Source: Embleya scabrispora
GTDB taxonomy: Bacteria > Actinomycetota > Actinomycetes > Streptomycetales > Streptomycetaceae
Length of the DNA stretch: 64,000 bases
Direction: 5' to 3'
Assembly: GCF_002024165.1 (NCBI RefSeq)
Contig: NZ_MWQN01000001.1
Coordinates: forward strand, 1-64,000
Shown here: positions 24,874 through 33,994 of the stretch, piece by piece
Numbering within the stretch: the first letter of the stretch is position 1
Layout: every line of letters starts with the position of its first letter
The notes under the pieces: generated by a model
Seen by the model: only the letters and a program-made list of their open reading frames with translations
Told to the model about the DNA's origin: nothing
Databases searched by the model: none
Translations under genes and position numbers: made by a program

Positions 24874-25116
24874 TTGCCGGACTTGATGCAATGGATCGGC
24901 GGCTACTCGGCCGCGCTGACGGTGCATGGCTTGGACGAGGGCTTCGAACTTGGCATAGCCGGTCCGTTCACGAACTGGTTGAGCTGGAACTATGGCACAT
25001 CGCTTTCCGGCGGGTGGGTTGCTGCTGTTGAGCAACTGGCCCAGGAAGGTGAATCGTCAGTCGAGGCGTTCTTTCAACTACTGGACGCCTACCGTGCCGA
25101 GTCCGCAGCCATCTGA
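24874..25116 (+). CDS. small unknown protein, possibly N-terminally truncated
   Basis: 80 aa from a TTG (or 76 aa from ATG 24886). Pattern: WIGGYSAALTVHGLDEGFELG, then FTNWLSWNYGTSLSGGWVAAVEQLA, then a helix EAFFQLLDAYRAE. It recalls a family of about 110-120-aa actinobacterial proteins with an N-terminal RPGMYLG motif followed by the same blocks. That motif is missing here because an in-frame stop lies three codons upstream. No ribosome site is evident. It may therefore be a leftover rather than a working gene. Confidence 0.5.
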   Translation: MPDLMQWIGGYSAALTVHGLDEGFELGIAGPFTNWLSWNYGTSLSGGWVAAVEQLAQEGESSVEAFFQLLDAYRAESAAI

Positions 25117-25388
25117 CCCACGCTTCGGGCCCGACTCAGGCGGCCTTTTCGGCAGCCGCTCAGATGCGGCTGGGTGCGGCGACGGGACCGGCCCATCCCG
25201 CGCCTCACGCACTTGCGGAACTGGTCGCGGATCTGTCCGCGGTCCACCGCCGTCCTGGGCTCGTCCTCGTCCCCGCCCGCGGCAGGTGCCTCCCCTCATC
25301 CGTCACGGGGCCATGGTGTCACGGTCGGGCATGAGGAGCACCTGAACGCGGACGACGTGGGCGGTCGTCGTGGACCCGGGTGGGCACG

Positions 25389-26482
25389 TCAGCGAGGTCG
25401 CCCTCGCCGGAGTCGGAGGGCGCCCCAGACCGAACCCGCGAGGATCACGGCCGATACGCCGATCAATACGATCGGGGAAACGGTGTTGTCCGGTTCGTCG
25501 AGCGCCACGCGAACGGGTGCGGGCGGCGCGAAGGGAGCCGGCGGTGTCGAGGGATCCGGCGGAGGGGTGGACGGTGTGCTCTTCGCGGTGTGGCCGATGA
25601 AGGAGTTCACGTCGGGGGACCGGGATCGGCGGTGGACTGCAGCGCCTGACGCGGCCGCACGACGCCGTATCCGACGAAGTCGTTCGGAGTGGTGCTGTCC
25701 GGCAGTTGCACCGCCGTGTCCACAAGACGCCGGATCGCCTGGTTGTCGGTCCAGTCGGGATGCTTCGACCAGACCAGGGCGGCGGTACCCGCCACGATCG
25801 GCGAGGAGAACGACGTGCCGTTCGTGACGCAGCAGCGCGACGCGTGCTGCGTGGGCAGGCACGCAACAGGAATGGCTTCCACCGGCGCGGCCAGGGACAC
25901 CTGGGGTCCGCGGGTCGCCCGGTCCCACAGTTCCGCGCGGGTGGTTCCGTCCTTCGTGCTCTTGACACCCGCGACCGCGAGTACCCCCGGATAAGCGGCC
26001 GAATATCCGACGGCGGTGTTGGCCAAGACCTCGTTTCCTCTGGAGGCCACGATCAACCTGCCTTTTCCCAGGGCGTATCGGACGGCTTCCTCTTCCTGGC
26101 GCCACGGCGTTCCCGAGAGGGAGATGTTGTTGATTTTCGCCTCGGAGTCCGCCGCGGCGCGAATCGCGGTGGGTTCGATCGCGTGCGACCCGAACGGGTT
26201 GTCCCTGTCGTGCGCCTTGATCGGCAGGATCCGGGCGTCCGGAGCGATGCCGATCACGCCGGGTGTCGAGCCGTGCCCGGCGCCGGTGCCGGCGATGACG
26301 CTGGACACGGACGTTACGTGGCCGTCGACGTCGCTCTGGCCGGTGTCGACACGGCCGGTCCTGAAGCCGGTCACGACGTCGATTCCCGGCAGGACCCGCC
26401 CCCGCAGATCCGGATGGCCTCCGTCGACGCCCGTGTCGATGACGGCCACGGTCACTCCCGCGCCGCGTGAGATGGTCCACAC
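25389..26482 (-). pseudogene. S8 serine protease of mycosin (MycP) type, 5' truncated and frameshifted
   Basis: Most of a subtilisin domain is readable: AVIDTGVDGGHPDL (Asp), SDVDGHVTSVSSVIAGT (His), INNISLSG (oxyanion Asn) and NGTSFSSPIVAGTAAL (Ser). The first frame stops at 25607 (GPPT, then TGA). One base out of phase the rest continues: a Pro-rich stalk, one membrane helix (SPIVLIGVSAVILAGSVWGALRL) and a basic tail ending at 25389. This Pro-rich stalk and C-terminal anchor are typical of type VII secretion mycosins. The shift lies in a run of five Cs, so a sequencing error is possible. At the 5' end, signal peptide and pro-region are absent and an in-frame TAG precedes the domain. Confidence 0.75.
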
Positions 26483-26510
26483 CTCGTCTTCGGGTCCGAC
26501 CTACTGTCAG

Positions 26511-26692
26511 GCCATACGGCGGCGGTCTGCGGCGCAAGGCCGTCGTCGGTGAACTCGACGAGGTCGTCGATCACCTGTGCAACCCCGCCCCGCGCACATC
26601 CTGGCGACCATGGCTTCACGGCCGCCGAATTCGCCGGGACCATAGCGTGCGACCACCGCGGTCTCGCCGTCCACGAGCGGGGGCAACTCGCC
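26511..26692 (-). pseudogene. coding-like remnant upstream of the mycosin remnant
   Basis: Two out-of-frame coding-like pieces on the minus strand: ELPPLVDGETAVVARYGPGEFGG...MVARM and then VAQVIDDLVEFTDDGLAPQTAAVW. Third positions are strongly G/C in each piece, so this is a decayed gene rather than random sequence. I do not recognise the family. The rest of the interval 26483-26940 shows nothing readable. Confidence 0.35.
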
Positions 26693-26940
26693 CGCTCCGC
26701 GGACCGCTTCGAACGATCACCGGCTCGCAGTCGGTCAAGGCCGCCGCAACGGTGGGCAAGGAGGGAGAGGCTGCCTCAGCACAGCACGGCTTCGATCACG
26801 TGGGCCGCCATCACCCTGACGACGAGGAGCTTGGCCCGGCTCGATCAAGGATCGTTCCCGTTGTGCCGACGCTCCTCATGCCGCGTGAAGATCGCGACCG
26901 GGGCGATCACGAGGAGGCGGATGGTTGCTGCAGATCGTCC

Positions 26941-27447
26941 CTACGTTCTCGAACTGCTTACGGGGGCGCCCTGGCGGAGCCGCCTCGGGGCAGGTGCCTT
27001 CCGGCGGGCGGCCGCGAGGATGAACATCGTCACTGCAGTGAGCCCGGGACCGTAGGCACCGAAGGTCACATACCTGGGGATTTCGTCTGCGCGGAAGCCG
27101 CTTCCGTCCGGGGTGGTGCATGTGAGGTCGAACGGCAGGATGCTTCCTTCGATGCCGTTGACATGCATCGACTTGTCCGCTCCGCCCGCGTTGATGCAGG
27201 CCCGGGGCGGGCTGGAGTTCGTGCCGCCGTCGGTGGAATCCAGGATCGCGAATCCGACCGCCAGGAAGCCCAAGGTGAAGAACACCGCTGCGACGGCGCC
27301 TATGACGGAGGCGGCACCGAAGAGCACATCTCGCCTTCCGGGTCTTCCGGCGGTATGACGGATAAGAGCGGAAAGTCCCGTGACGGCAAGAATGAGGGAG
27401 ATGCAGGCAGCGATGAGTGCGAGAAGCAGATAGCCCGTCAGCTGCAC
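26941..27447 (-). CDS. small integral membrane protein
   Basis: 168 aa with a GTG start (VQLTGYLLLALIAACISLILAVTG). Three hydrophobic helices are seen: residues about 4-26, 38-66 (LFGAASVIGAVAAVFFTLGFLAVGFAIL) and 135-150 (YGPGLTAVTMFILAAA), with a loop between helices 2 and 3 that holds two Cys (RACINAGG, DLTCTTPDG) and may be extracellular. The tail is strongly basic. The start is uncertain: an out-of-phase ATG just upstream (MVNMELSAPAP) would be a more natural N-terminus, hinting at a frameshift. Function unknown. Confidence 0.55.
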   Translation of the reverse strand: MQLTGYLLLALIAACISLILAVTGLSALIRHTAGRPGRRDVLFGAASVIGAVAAVFFTLGFLAVGFAILDSTDGGTNSSPPRACINAGGADKSMHVNGIEGSILPFDLTCTTPDGSGFRADEIPRYVTFGAYGPGLTAVTMFILAAARRKAPAPRRLRQGAPVSSSRT

Positions 27448-27789
27448 CGCACCGGCGCCGGCGCCGACAATTCCATGTTCACCATGAAGCGATGCTAGGG
27501 GACCTTGCCATCCGCAGTTTCCCGCGCGACGGGAACTTCCGCTTCCGTTCCGGAAGTTCGTACAAGCGGATACCTCAACGGGAACCGATACATACACGCC
27601 GCCGTCGACGACCGCACCACTGCCGCCGCACACGCCGCCCTCGACCCCGAGCTCTTGGCCCACGAACACGGCCGATGGGACGCGAGTCGCGGACGGGCGT
27701 CGATCAACGCGGCCGACCCCTGCGGGACATGAACCGGGCACCACGTCGTAGCGGGCGGCAGCAACTCGGGGCAGAAACGCTGGTAAGGG

Positions 27790-27978
27790 GGAGTTTGCGC
27801 GCCGCGCCCCGTGCACGGTCCTGTACGCCGGGAGCAGGTGCTTCACCCGGATGCAGACGATCCGCTCGTCGTCGCTCATCCCCGCCGGAACCCGGGCGCG
27901 CAACCTCGCGGTGCCGGCGAACGCGTCCGCCTCCGGCACGCTCACGTCCACGTCGACACTGTCGACGGAGAAGGACAC
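27790..27978 (-). pseudogene. 5' fragment of an unknown gene
   Basis: An ATG starts a frame with strong coding third positions for about 63 codons (MSFSVDSVDVDVSVPEADA; MSDDERIVCIRVKHLLPAYRTVHG). The frame then continues without coding character until it meets the membrane protein gene, so the 3' part appears to be lost. No family recognised. The intervening 27448-27789 shows nothing I can name. Confidence 0.35.
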
Positions 27979-28095
27979 GACTCAGCGTCCCGTGCCGAAC
28001 GGTGTGCTCTCGCGACCCAACGGCTGCGCGCCCGCCCGGACGAGCGTGTGCACCGTCGTCACCGCGCCGTCCCGACCGCCGACGCGCTTTTGCGC

Positions 28096-29013
28096 TCAGG
28101 CGTTGTCGACCCGTCGGAGCAGCGCGGACGTGAGTGGGTTCGGCTCGACCTGGAGTTGCAGTGGTGGAGCCATGTCGCCGAAGGAGTCGCTGAACTCGCT
28201 CGGCGATCGGGCCGCTTCCAGCAGCAGCCGGTCCGCTGCGTCGTCGCCGACAAGGTCGGGCGCCAGCGCTGCGCAGGTTCTGACTCCGATGTTCGGATCT
28301 GTCAGCCAGGGGCGTGTGTCACCGCCGAGGTGGCCGATGGCGATCAGAATCGTCGCGATGTGGTGCGCGGAGTCGGCGGCGCCGGCCGTCGACGTCAACT
28401 GGTCCAGCAGTGCCGGGCGTTGCGTCGATGCCGAGGGGTGTCGGGCGAGTGTCCCGATGGCTGCGGCTGCGCACGATCTGCGGCTGCCGTGTGCCGACGA
28501 AAGGTGCGGCAGTGCCCGCTGGAGCAGCGAGGGAGCCAGGTCGAAACAGGCGAGCACCGCCTGGTCGAGAACGAGTTCGCCCAGACTCGTGCCGTCCTGC
28601 CACATCCGGCCCCGGGTGTCGTCATCGGCTGCCAGGTAGTCGCCGGTCCACTCCCGCATCTGCGATGCGCGGTCCTCGACGCGGGTGCGGATCTCCGCGG
28701 CTCGGGTGGTGCCGAGATCGGCGGCTGTGCCGACCGCGTACAGGTAGGCGAGCATCGCGTCCGGCATCGAGGGGTCGTCACGCCCGAGCCGCAGATCGTC
28801 CAGGAGTTCGGCGACGATCAACGCGGTCGGAGCCGTGGCGGGCCAGGCCTTCCCTTGGCGGCGAAGCGTCGTCGACCAAAGGTGTGAGTAGCCGGCGACG
28901 AATGCCCCCGCGTCGTCGCGGAGGAGTGCCGCCAGGTGCTGCGGCGTATCGGTGGCGGGCCCCAGAGCGTGGAACAGTCCGGACCAGTCCACGTCATCCA
29001 GGCGATCAATCAC
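28096..29013 (-). CDS. HEAT-like helical repeat protein
   Basis: 305 aa from a GTG start (VIDRLDDVDWSGLFHALGPATDTP). The N-terminus matches a Streptomyces family beginning xLDxVDWxxLxHAxGxAxDxP, followed by helix pairs about 40 residues long (APTALIVAELLDDLRLG; CAAAAIGTLARHPS; SAHHIATILIAIGHLGGDT). Soluble, no catalytic motif. Such proteins often sit in variable regions among toxin-immunity-like genes; an immunity or scaffold role is inference. It lies at the edge of a decayed zone and has no obvious partner. Confidence 0.7.
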   Translation of the reverse strand: MIDRLDDVDWSGLFHALGPATDTPQHLAALLRDDAGAFVAGYSHLWSTTLRRQGKAWPATAPTALIVAELLDDLRLGRDDPSMPDAMLAYLYAVGTAADLGTTRAAEIRTRVEDRASQMREWTGDYLAADDDTRGRMWQDGTSLGELVLDQAVLACFDLAPSLLQRALPHLSSAHGSRRSCAAAAIGTLARHPSASTQRPALLDQLTSTAGAADSAHHIATILIAIGHLGGDTRPWLTDPNIGVRTCAALAPDLVGDDAADRLLLEAARSPSEFSDSFGDMAPPLQLQVEPNPLTSALLRRVDNA

Positions 29014-29125
29014 AGCAGGGATGGTGGCACCACGCACCGACAGGCTTCCACCGGCCAGATCCGACATCCCAGCCCGTGTCCATGGGGGACGAGGCGATCG
29101 AATCCGGCGACGTGCGCCTGCTTGA

Positions 29126-29323
29126 GTCCGCGAACGGCGGTCGCAGCGGGTGTCATTCCTCGCCCACTCGGCCCCGCGCGTGGCGGGCCTCGCACCGCCA
29201 GGTGCCCGTGCGTCGTGCACCTGGGCCGACGGGCGCCACCTCGTCACCGTCGACGCCGAGAACGCGGACATCGCGACCGTCCACGCCATACGAACCGGAA
29301 CCCCCGTCACCGCGCGCCACTGA
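29126..29323 (+). pseudogene. C-terminal gene fragment, WD40-like end
   Basis: After an in-frame TGA, 65 codons with strongly G/C third positions run to TGA at 29321: FLAHSAPRVAGLAPP, then CTWADGRHLVTVDAENADIATVHAI. The hydrophobic/Asp pattern resembles the last blade of a beta-propeller. There is no start. Family not certain. Confidence 0.35.
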
Positions 29324-29550
29324 CCCCGCGGCCGCTGCGCGGGCGTGGAGAGCCGGCCGTCGGGTCGTTCGGCCCGACGCGCGACCGGCGAGCGGGACTC
29401 GTCCGTCGTCGCGACGTCGTCGGCCCGGTTTCGTTCGACGTTCCCCGTGTGCCCACCGCAGTCGGACGGGGGACGCGCGGGCATGTCGATCTCCTCCGTA
29501 TGTACGTGTGAACTCGGCTGCGCGGCGCTGGACCGCAGGGCCCGGAGGCG

Positions 29551-29640
29551 TTGTTCCAGTGCCTGACCCGACGCGAGGAGAAGAACAGCGCCGCCATCGC
29601 CCCCAACGAGTCGTTCGGCGAAGCGCACTTGTTCCGGCGA
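29551..29640 (+). mobile_element. tiny IstB (IS21 helper ATPase) remnant
   Basis: About 30 codons read LFQCLTRREEKNSAAIAPNESFGE, which matches the conserved segment LFQ-x-L-x-x-REE-x-x-S-x-A-x-A-x-N-x-x-F near the end of IstB-like proteins, the ATP-binding partners of IS21 transposases. Nothing else of the element is found nearby. The rest of 29014-29737 is non-coding as far as I can see. Confidence 0.45.
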
Positions 29641-29737
29641 ACCCGTGCCGGGCGGCGCCGAATGTCCACAGGTTCAACCAGGAGGTTCGGCACCGCCGAC
29701 AACTGCGGCCGCCGTGAGAAAGAACCGATGCGTCGGG

Positions 29738-30093
29738 TCACGTCCATTTCCCGGGCAATGTCGCGAACGCGCGGGAGAAGTCGGTGGCGAACATCCTGCT
29801 CCGGTTCGGCGCATGCTCCACGACGCGGGAGCGGCACTCGGCCGCAAAGGACTCCTCGTCCGTGTCGCGGGTGCCGTCGAAGAGGGAGTCCCTTGGTCAA
29901 GGCGCCCCTGTGCGTCATTGACGGCCGTGTACGCGGGATGCGATCGGCCCTGTTCCTTGTACAGGCGGGGGTCGCAGAGGGCGTCGAGGCAGTCGACGGT
30001 GATCAGGGCCGCGTCCGGATCGATGTGCCGCAGCCGTGCGAGGTTGGCATCCATGATCCACGCATACAGGCCCCGACGAACACCGAGAGACAC
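29738..30093 (-). pseudogene. frameshifted unknown gene
   Basis: The minus strand reads MDANLARLRHIDPDAALITVDC...DPRLYKEQGRSHPAYTAVNDAQ, then after a one-base shift near 29895 DSLFDGTRDTDEESFAAECRS...FATDFSRAFATLPGKW and TGA. Both halves have strong coding third positions, so one gene has been split by an indel. I do not recognise the family. Confidence 0.5.
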
Positions 30094-30101
30094 GGCGGTG
30101 G

Positions 30102-30790
30102 TTGTGGGACGTCCTCCTCGCCACCACGGCCCGCGCACTCGCGCCACAGGACAGTGAGAGCAAGCCCCAGGCACACCTGGCCGCGCACAAGGGCATCGGC
30201 CGGCGCATGTTCGACGGCCGCCGGATCGCGGTCCTCACCCGCGCCACAACCGGCGACCGGCCGGAGCCCTCGAACAGTGTGCACCACAGTGCCCGGCGAG
30301 CCGTGGGAACAAGCCGTCACCGCCTGCCTCGCCACGCTCTGCCGGCCGAAGGACCCGGCCGCCGAACTCCCGCTCTATCGGGCGGCCGTCGAACCCCGTC
30401 TCCCGGGACTGGGCGTCTTCCGCTGCCGCCTCGGTCTGGCCGTCGTCGACGCTTTCTCCCCACAGCACGCCGTCCCGGCCCGCACGGTCGCCCACGACCT
30501 CGTCCGGCACGTCACCGCCGAGCCGACGGATACACCGCCCGCGACCTCCTCGCACACCCCATGTCCACCACATTCCTCGCCGCCACCCGGACACGACGAC
30601 TCGCCACCATCGTCCGCACCTGCGCACTCGGCATCGCCACCCTGCCCCGCTGCGGTACGCACCGAACTCGACACCACACTCGCGGTCGCGAAAACCGTGG
30701 TCGCGAACCCCGCGAACCCGTATCGGCCCGCACCACCGGAACGCAACGCCGAAGCAACCGCGAATGCCCGGCCACGACGCAACCGACATC
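30102..30790 (+). pseudogene. unknown gene broken by at least three frameshifts
   Basis: Consecutive coding-like pieces alternate between two frames: LLATTARALAPQDSESKPQ...RRMFDGRRIAVLT, then PWEQAVTACLATLCRPKDP...LGLAVVDAFSPQHAVPA, then YTARDLLAHPMSTTFLAAT...LATIVRTCALGI, then VRTELDTTLAVAKTVVANPANPY. Read together they would make one soluble helix-rich protein of about 220 aa. No family recognised. The number of shifts points to true decay rather than sequencing error. Confidence 0.5.
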
Positions 30791-30987
30791 GCAACGCGCC
30801 GAACCGGGTCCTCGGAGCTCCAGGCGCAGCGGGCCGGCATCGCAGGGGTGTGAAGGGTGTCGGTGGTCCTGCCTTTCGGCTCTGTTCGGGACCTGGTGAT
30901 GCCGCACGACCCGGAGTATTGGACCACCCACCTTTGGAACGGCCGGGCAGGTCGTTCTGTACCGTTGCGGCCTCGTCCCTTGATGCC

Positions 30988-31554
30988 ATGGGCGATACAA
31001 ACGTGAGGGGACGGGTCGAGTTGACACACGAGGATATCCACGCCGGTGAGCACGGTGCCCGCGCGCGGTGTCTGCCCGAGCCGTGGATGTGCGAGGTCTT
31101 CTACCTTGACGGCAGCCTGAGGGACATCCGGGTCCTCGACACGACCCGCGCCGAGTGGATAGCGGTCCTCGAACGCCTGCGTATCGTGGCCGACGAGACC
31201 GAGGTAGAGCATCCCTACCCCCGGCTCGATCCCGTGCATCCCGACCTCGCCGACCTCTTCCGCGCCTGGGCAGACGACCCGGAGGGCCAAGGGACGAGCT
31301 TCGCCTTCCGGGCCCGCTTCGGCGCCGTGTGGTTCTTCGCTCTGCCCTACGACGAGGAGGAGATCGAGTTCTCCGTCTGGCCCGAGGACGTCCTCGACGG
31401 GGCCGGGGTGGCCGCCGTGCTGCGGTTCCTTGTCGAAGTAGCGACGGCCAGTCGACGACGGGCCCTGCTGACCGCTGAGGTCGTCCGGTATGCCCCGGGG
31501 CTACCGACGCTGATCTCCCACGACCCTGATACCGGCCTCACTTCCCACATCTGA
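30988..31554 (+). CDS. unknown 188-aa protein
   Basis: ATG start (MGDTNVRGRVELTHEDIHAG); strong coding third positions throughout. Pattern: an N-terminal beta-rich part (EVFYLDGSLRDIRVLDTTRAEW), a middle helix (HPDLADLFRAWADDPEG), two strands with aromatic residues (FAFRARFGAVWFFALPYDEEEIEF) and a C-terminal helix (GVAAVLRFLVEVATASRRRALL). Acidic and soluble. It could belong to the broad group of small immunity-like proteins in variable regions, but no motif proves this. It stands alone after decayed DNA. Confidence 0.65.
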   Translation: MGDTNVRGRVELTHEDIHAGEHGARARCLPEPWMCEVFYLDGSLRDIRVLDTTRAEWIAVLERLRIVADETEVEHPYPRLDPVHPDLADLFRAWADDPEGQGTSFAFRARFGAVWFFALPYDEEEIEFSVWPEDVLDGAGVAAVLRFLVEVATASRRRALLTAEVVRYAPGLPTLISHDPDTGLTSHI

Positions 31555-31635
31555 AGAATGTTGTGGACGTCCGAAGTGCGTGACCGTCCACACTCGCTTG
31601 ACTTGGTGCAGAGAAGGTTTTTCTGAGCTGTGGCG

Positions 31636-31790
31636 GCGGCGATGGCTTGGCGTTCGTCGGCTGGTACCTGGCGCCGAACCTCTACCCGGCCGAGCAGACC
31701 GCCGAGCAGGCACGCGAGCTGGGTCTGGAGGTCACCGACGACCCGCAGTCGCACCGGTTCACCGTACACATCGCTCGACCGCGACCACTC
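31636..31790 (+). pseudogene. short gene fragment
   Basis: About 50 codons with clear coding character: GLAFVGWYLAPNLYPAEQT, ELGLEVTDDPQSHRFTVHI. Neither a start nor a proper end is present. No family recognised with confidence. Confidence 0.3.
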
Positions 31791-31869
31791 GCGAAGTCCG
31801 GGTCGGCACGGCCCGATCGCCGCGCGGAACAAGGCTGCTCCGGAAACCGCAGGACGCTGCCTCGGTCAC

Positions 31870-32577
31870 TCACGCCCTCGCGTGCACCGCTGGGCCCGAC
31901 CACCAGGTGGGACCGGACGGCGAGTCCAACCAGACACGTTGACGGCCGTCGGATTCCACCGCCAGGCCGAAGCGCTCCGGTTCCGGACGGCCCCGGGCCG
32001 TCCAACGGGCGTGGACGTCCTCGATGTCGGCCCACACGTCGCGGTCGCCGTGCACAGTGACCGCGAACGGGCCCTGGTCGGCGCCGCGTTCGTGGTCCAC
32101 GTCCGCCCAATTCGCTCCGGTGGCGTCGACCACCCGCAACGTGCAACACCACCCGCCCGGCGCGGGATCCTCGGCGCGGGCGGGTGAGGAAACGGTACCC
32201 GGGCAGCGTCGCCCCGACGACGAACGACGCCTCGGCCTCCTCCGGTTGCACCGCCCACGGCGCCAGAGCGGACACCCGCTCGCAAACGAGCGCGTCGTGG
32301 TCCACGGTCGGCGGGCTCTCGTCGTAGCCGGCCGCGGCCGCCCGCAGCGGCATGAACGAACCCAGCGGGACGAACGGGCCCACCGCCCCCCGTCGTGATC
32401 GCGGGTCAGGCGGGCGATGCCGTAGGACACCCACGGCGACGTCCACGGGACCGGGAGTACCCCGCCGGGTCGCGTCTGCGCGATCCACGCGGGCGGCACG
32501 GTATTCACCGAGCTCGTCGCGACCACAGCCGCGTACGGGGCGCCGGCCGGGTACCCGAGAGTGCCGTCGGCGGTGAC
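31870..32577 (-). pseudogene. graspetide/PCMT-type methyltransferase, 5' truncated, two frameshifts
   Basis: Three pieces on the minus strand join into one protein: DGTLGYPAGAPYAAVVATSS...PAWIAQTRPGGVLPVPW, next (other frame) VGPFVPLGSFMPLRAAAAGYD...ATLPGYRFLTRP, and then (first frame again) CTLRVVDATGANWADVDHERG...FGLAVESDGRQRVWLD. The WI-x-QTRPGG-x-L-x-PW block is the hallmark of isoaspartyl-methyltransferase-like enzymes that accompany ATP-grasp peptide maturases. The SAM-binding N-terminal half is missing. The enzyme type matches what is absent from the locus at 18.4-20.4 kb. Confidence 0.65.
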
Positions 32578-32876
32578 TATCTGCGGGTGGCGGCGACGGC
32601 GCCGGGGCCGCCCCGGCGCCGAGGCGCGGGCGGGGCGCGTGGGGGACGGCGTTCGCCGCGGCCGTCGCCTACCGCCAACGCGAAGGGGACCTCGAAGTAC
32701 CCCGCGCGCACGTCGAGATCCGCCGGCCCGCCTAGCCGATCCATCGGGCTGCGGAGGCGAGATCCTCACCGGTGAAAGGTGGTGCACTGCGGGGGAATAC
32801 GGCTGAGTGGGCCCTTGCTGTGTGGTCTCGTGGGTAACGCCGAGGTGGTCGAGGGTCCGGGGCGGGCGGCCGCGAT

Positions 32877-33734
32877 GTGTCGGGAGATCCTGGGGGCGGG
32901 TCGGGAACCAGACGTCCTCTGGCCAAGGATTCGTCCCTCGACATTGTCGAGATCATCTGTTGTGACGATCGGCGGTCGTTTCGTCCGCCGATCTTGGTTT
33001 CCGAGCCCGAGGCCGGGGTCACGCGGATGCTGTTGGTCCGCTCCGGCGGGTTCTTGGCGCGGGTCAACGGCCGTGAGGAGTTCATCGACCCGGTCTCGGG
33101 ATTTGTGCTCCGCCCGGGCGATGAAGTGGCCTTCGCCCACCCGGCCCACACCCGCGACGTCAGCACGCTGCTCGATCTCGGTCAGGACGCCTACGGTGAC
33201 CTCCTCCTGCCACCGGCCCGGAATCCCGTCGTACCGGTTACCGCCGCGCTCGACTTGGCCCATCGGCGGCTGGTCTGCGCCTGCCGGGCCGGGATCGACC
33301 GCTTCGAGGTCGCCGAGCGGGTGCATCACCTGCTCACCACAGCCCCCACCGCGCAGACTCCGGCACGAACCGGGCGGCGCGCCGCGACTGTCCTGGCGCA
33401 CCGCAGGCTGGTCGAACACACGCGGGCGGTGCTGATCGATGGGCCGCTGACGGTGAGCCTGGAGGAACTCGGCCGCCAGGTGGGCTGCTCCCCCTTCCAC
33501 CTCAGCAGGGTGTTCCATCGGGTCACCGGGCAGACCCTCAACCACTACCGCAACCAGCTACGGGTCCGCGCCGTGGCCGAAGACCTCGCCGAGGGCGACT
33601 CCTCACTGCGGACGCTGGCGGCCACGTACGGCTTCGCCGACCAGGCCCACCTGACCCGCGTGTTCCGGCAGCACACGGGCCAGGTACCCAGCGCGGTCCG
33701 GGCGATGCTGAGGCCGGCCGGCCCGGGTCGGTGA
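32877..33734 (+). CDS. AraC-family transcriptional regulator
   Basis: 285 aa from a GTG start. N-terminal cupin-like sensor (residues about 30-120; MLLVRSGGFLARVNGREEFIDPVSG, LRPGDEVAFAHPA) and C-terminal AraC double helix-turn-helix: VSLEELGRQVGCSPFHLSRVFHRVTG and LRTLAATYGFADQAHLTRVFRQHTG. It sits 260 bases upstream of an aldo/keto reductase on the same strand, a common regulator-target arrangement, so that gene is the likely target. The effector is unknown. Confidence 0.85.
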   Translation: MSGDPGGGSGTRRPLAKDSSLDIVEIICCDDRRSFRPPILVSEPEAGVTRMLLVRSGGFLARVNGREEFIDPVSGFVLRPGDEVAFAHPAHTRDVSTLLDLGQDAYGDLLLPPARNPVVPVTAALDLAHRRLVCACRAGIDRFEVAERVHHLLTTAPTAQTPARTGRRAATVLAHRRLVEHTRAVLIDGPLTVSLEELGRQVGCSPFHLSRVFHRVTGQTLNHYRNQLRVRAVAEDLAEGDSSLRTLAATYGFADQAHLTRVFRQHTGQVPSAVRAMLRPAGPGR

Positions 33735-33994
33735 ATGTGCACAAGAATCTTCTACGACGCCGCGGTACGGCTCCGTGATGATCATCGACATGAAAGCCGC
33801 TGCGTTCTCCGGCCTTCCAACCGGATCCATGCGCTGTCGCGTACAGAGGGCTGTTCAGGACTCCGGTTCGGGCGGCCCGGGGCGCGGTCGACCTCTTTGG
33901 AGATCGGCGTCGGAGCGATTCGTCAGCGCCCGGGACGCGTTGCGGAGCTGCTGTCTGCGCGGCCACTGGCCAGGCTGAATGAGAGGGAACTCCC

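Noticed and set aside
27505-27732. A plus-strand peptide (GNRYIHAAVDDRT) resembling an IS481-type DDE segment
   Set aside because: The resemblance covers only about a dozen residues and the following sequence does not continue the transposase pattern.
29551-31554. A 667-codon plus-strand open frame
   Set aside because: Only the last 188 codons (from 30988) are consistently coding; upstream it passes through remnants in several frames.
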